The position numbers were made by a program, and so were the translations under genes. This document shows, in pieces, positions 14,772 to 15,163 of a stretch of DNA of 15,163 nt. How positions within the stretch are numbered: the first letter of the stretch is position 1; every line of letters begins with the position of its first letter. The DNA is from Lachnospiraceae bacterium UBA6998 (lineage in GTDB: Bacteria > Bacillota > Clostridia > Lachnospirales > Lachnospiraceae), in assembly GCA_002448395.1 (NCBI GenBank), contig DJXS01000013.1:1199-16361 (forward strand). Direction: 5' to 3'. A model generated the notes under the pieces. The model was not told the origin of the DNA and did not search any database. It saw nothing but the letters and a program-made list of their open reading frames with translations.

Positions 14772-15163
14772 CCATCGGATTTGGCTGAAGGCGTGATTGG
14801 ATGTAGTGAATTTGAGCGTTTCTGGCAAGTGTACCATCGGATTTGGCTGAGAACGAAAATGGATGTAGTGAATTTGAACGTTTCTGGGCAGACATACCAT
14901 CGGATTTAGCCGAGACCGAAATTGGATGTATAGCTTGTGCCAGACAAGCCTTTTTCATACCATCGGATTTAGCCGAGACCGAAATTGGATGTATAGTTCA
15001 TGCCAGGCAAGCCATCGACATACCATCGGATTCAGCCGAGGCAGAAATTGGATGTACAGTTTGTGCCAGGCAAGCCATCGACATACCATCGGATTCAGCC
15101 GAGACCGAAATCGGATGTAGAGTTTGTGCCAGACAAGCTTTTTCATACCATCGGATTCAGCCG
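14772..15163. repeat. 62-63-bp tandem repeat array, continues past the window
   Basis: Copies starting with CCATCGGATT lie at 14772, 14834, 14897, 14960, 15023, 15086 and 15148 (the last truncated by the window end), so the period is 62-63 bp. The first ~34 bp are conserved (CCATCGGATT, then [C/T]AGCCGAGACCGAAA, then TTGGATGTA). The remaining ~28 bp come in two types: GTGAATTTGA...GTTTCTGG in copies 1-2, and a GTGCCAG-containing form in copies 3-6. Within a unit ATCGGAT recurs 22 bp later as AT[C/T]GGAT. Copies 3 and 6 contain a hairpin around GCCAG (stem GCTTGT/ACAAGC) followed by five T. The window from 14725 to the right edge holds no credible gene: because 63 is a multiple of three, the repeats keep frames open on both strands, but no ribosome binding site or known protein supports them. 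The function of the array is unknown. Confidence 0.93.

Noticed and set aside
14632..15146. Short open frames on both strands within the repeat array (for example 14926-15120 +, 14632-14958 -, 14955-15146 -)
   Set aside because: A 63-bp period keeps any stop-free frame open for many units. There are no ribosome binding sites, the peptides are just the 21-residue translation of the repeat, and one frame runs through the terminator.
14772..15163. CRISPR array
   Set aside because: The period is regular, but the intervening segments are shared between copies (two types only), the core is degenerate, and no cas gene is nearby.

Overview
The window comes from a low-to-moderate G+C Gram-positive bacterium, most likely a Clostridia member close to Lachnospiraceae. 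Three things point there: the Bacillus/Clostridium-type gene order ricT - trmN6 (yabB) - rsmI, LPXTG surface proteins with a class C sortase, and strong AGGAG-type ribosome binding sites. No taxonomic search was possible, so the family-level placement is inference. All genes read on the + strand.

Positions 1-2890 are a housekeeping block. It holds the 3' part of a RicT/YaaT (PSP1) gene that enters from the left edge, an overlapping tRNA1(Val) adenine-N6 methyltransferase (TrmN6/YabB), and the 16S rRNA ribose methyltransferase RsmI. The RsmI N-terminus is extended by 24-bp tandem repeats. Positions 2891-3030 separate this block from the next and contain a plausible sigma-A promoter.

Positions 3031-13753 look like a complete sortase-assembled pilus locus. 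The order is a type I signal peptidase with an intact Ser/Lys dyad, a 2183-residue LPNTG adhesin (putative tip pilin with fibro-slime and SpaA/CnaB domains), a 506-residue LPSTG backbone pilin, a class C sortase, and a 244-residue LPQTG minor pilin with a proline-rich tail (putative base). The expected sequence of events is as follows. The signal peptidase helps process precursors. SrtC links pilins through their LPXTG threonine to a lysine of the next backbone subunit. The small proline-rich pilin ends the fibre and is anchored to the wall, probably by a housekeeping sortase encoded elsewhere. A 29-codon reading frame (10227-10316), preceded by a near-perfect Shine-Dalgarno, overlaps the adhesin stop by ATGA and the backbone pilin start by ATGA. 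It may couple their translation.

Positions 13758-14644 continue in the same direction with a HAD-superfamily phosphatase, 4 nt after the base pilin, and an 85-residue coiled-coil protein of unknown function. A strong intrinsic terminator at 14677-14724 closes the transcription unit.

From 14772 to the right edge lies a non-coding array of 62-63-bp tandem repeats: six full copies and a truncated seventh. Its variable half-units fall into two types, and some units contain hairpins followed by T-runs. Short degenerate tandem repeats also occur at three gene junctions (rsmI N-terminus, before the base pilin, before the coiled-coil gene), so tandem expansion is a recurring trait of this stretch. 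No mobile element, tRNA, rRNA or CRISPR array is visible.
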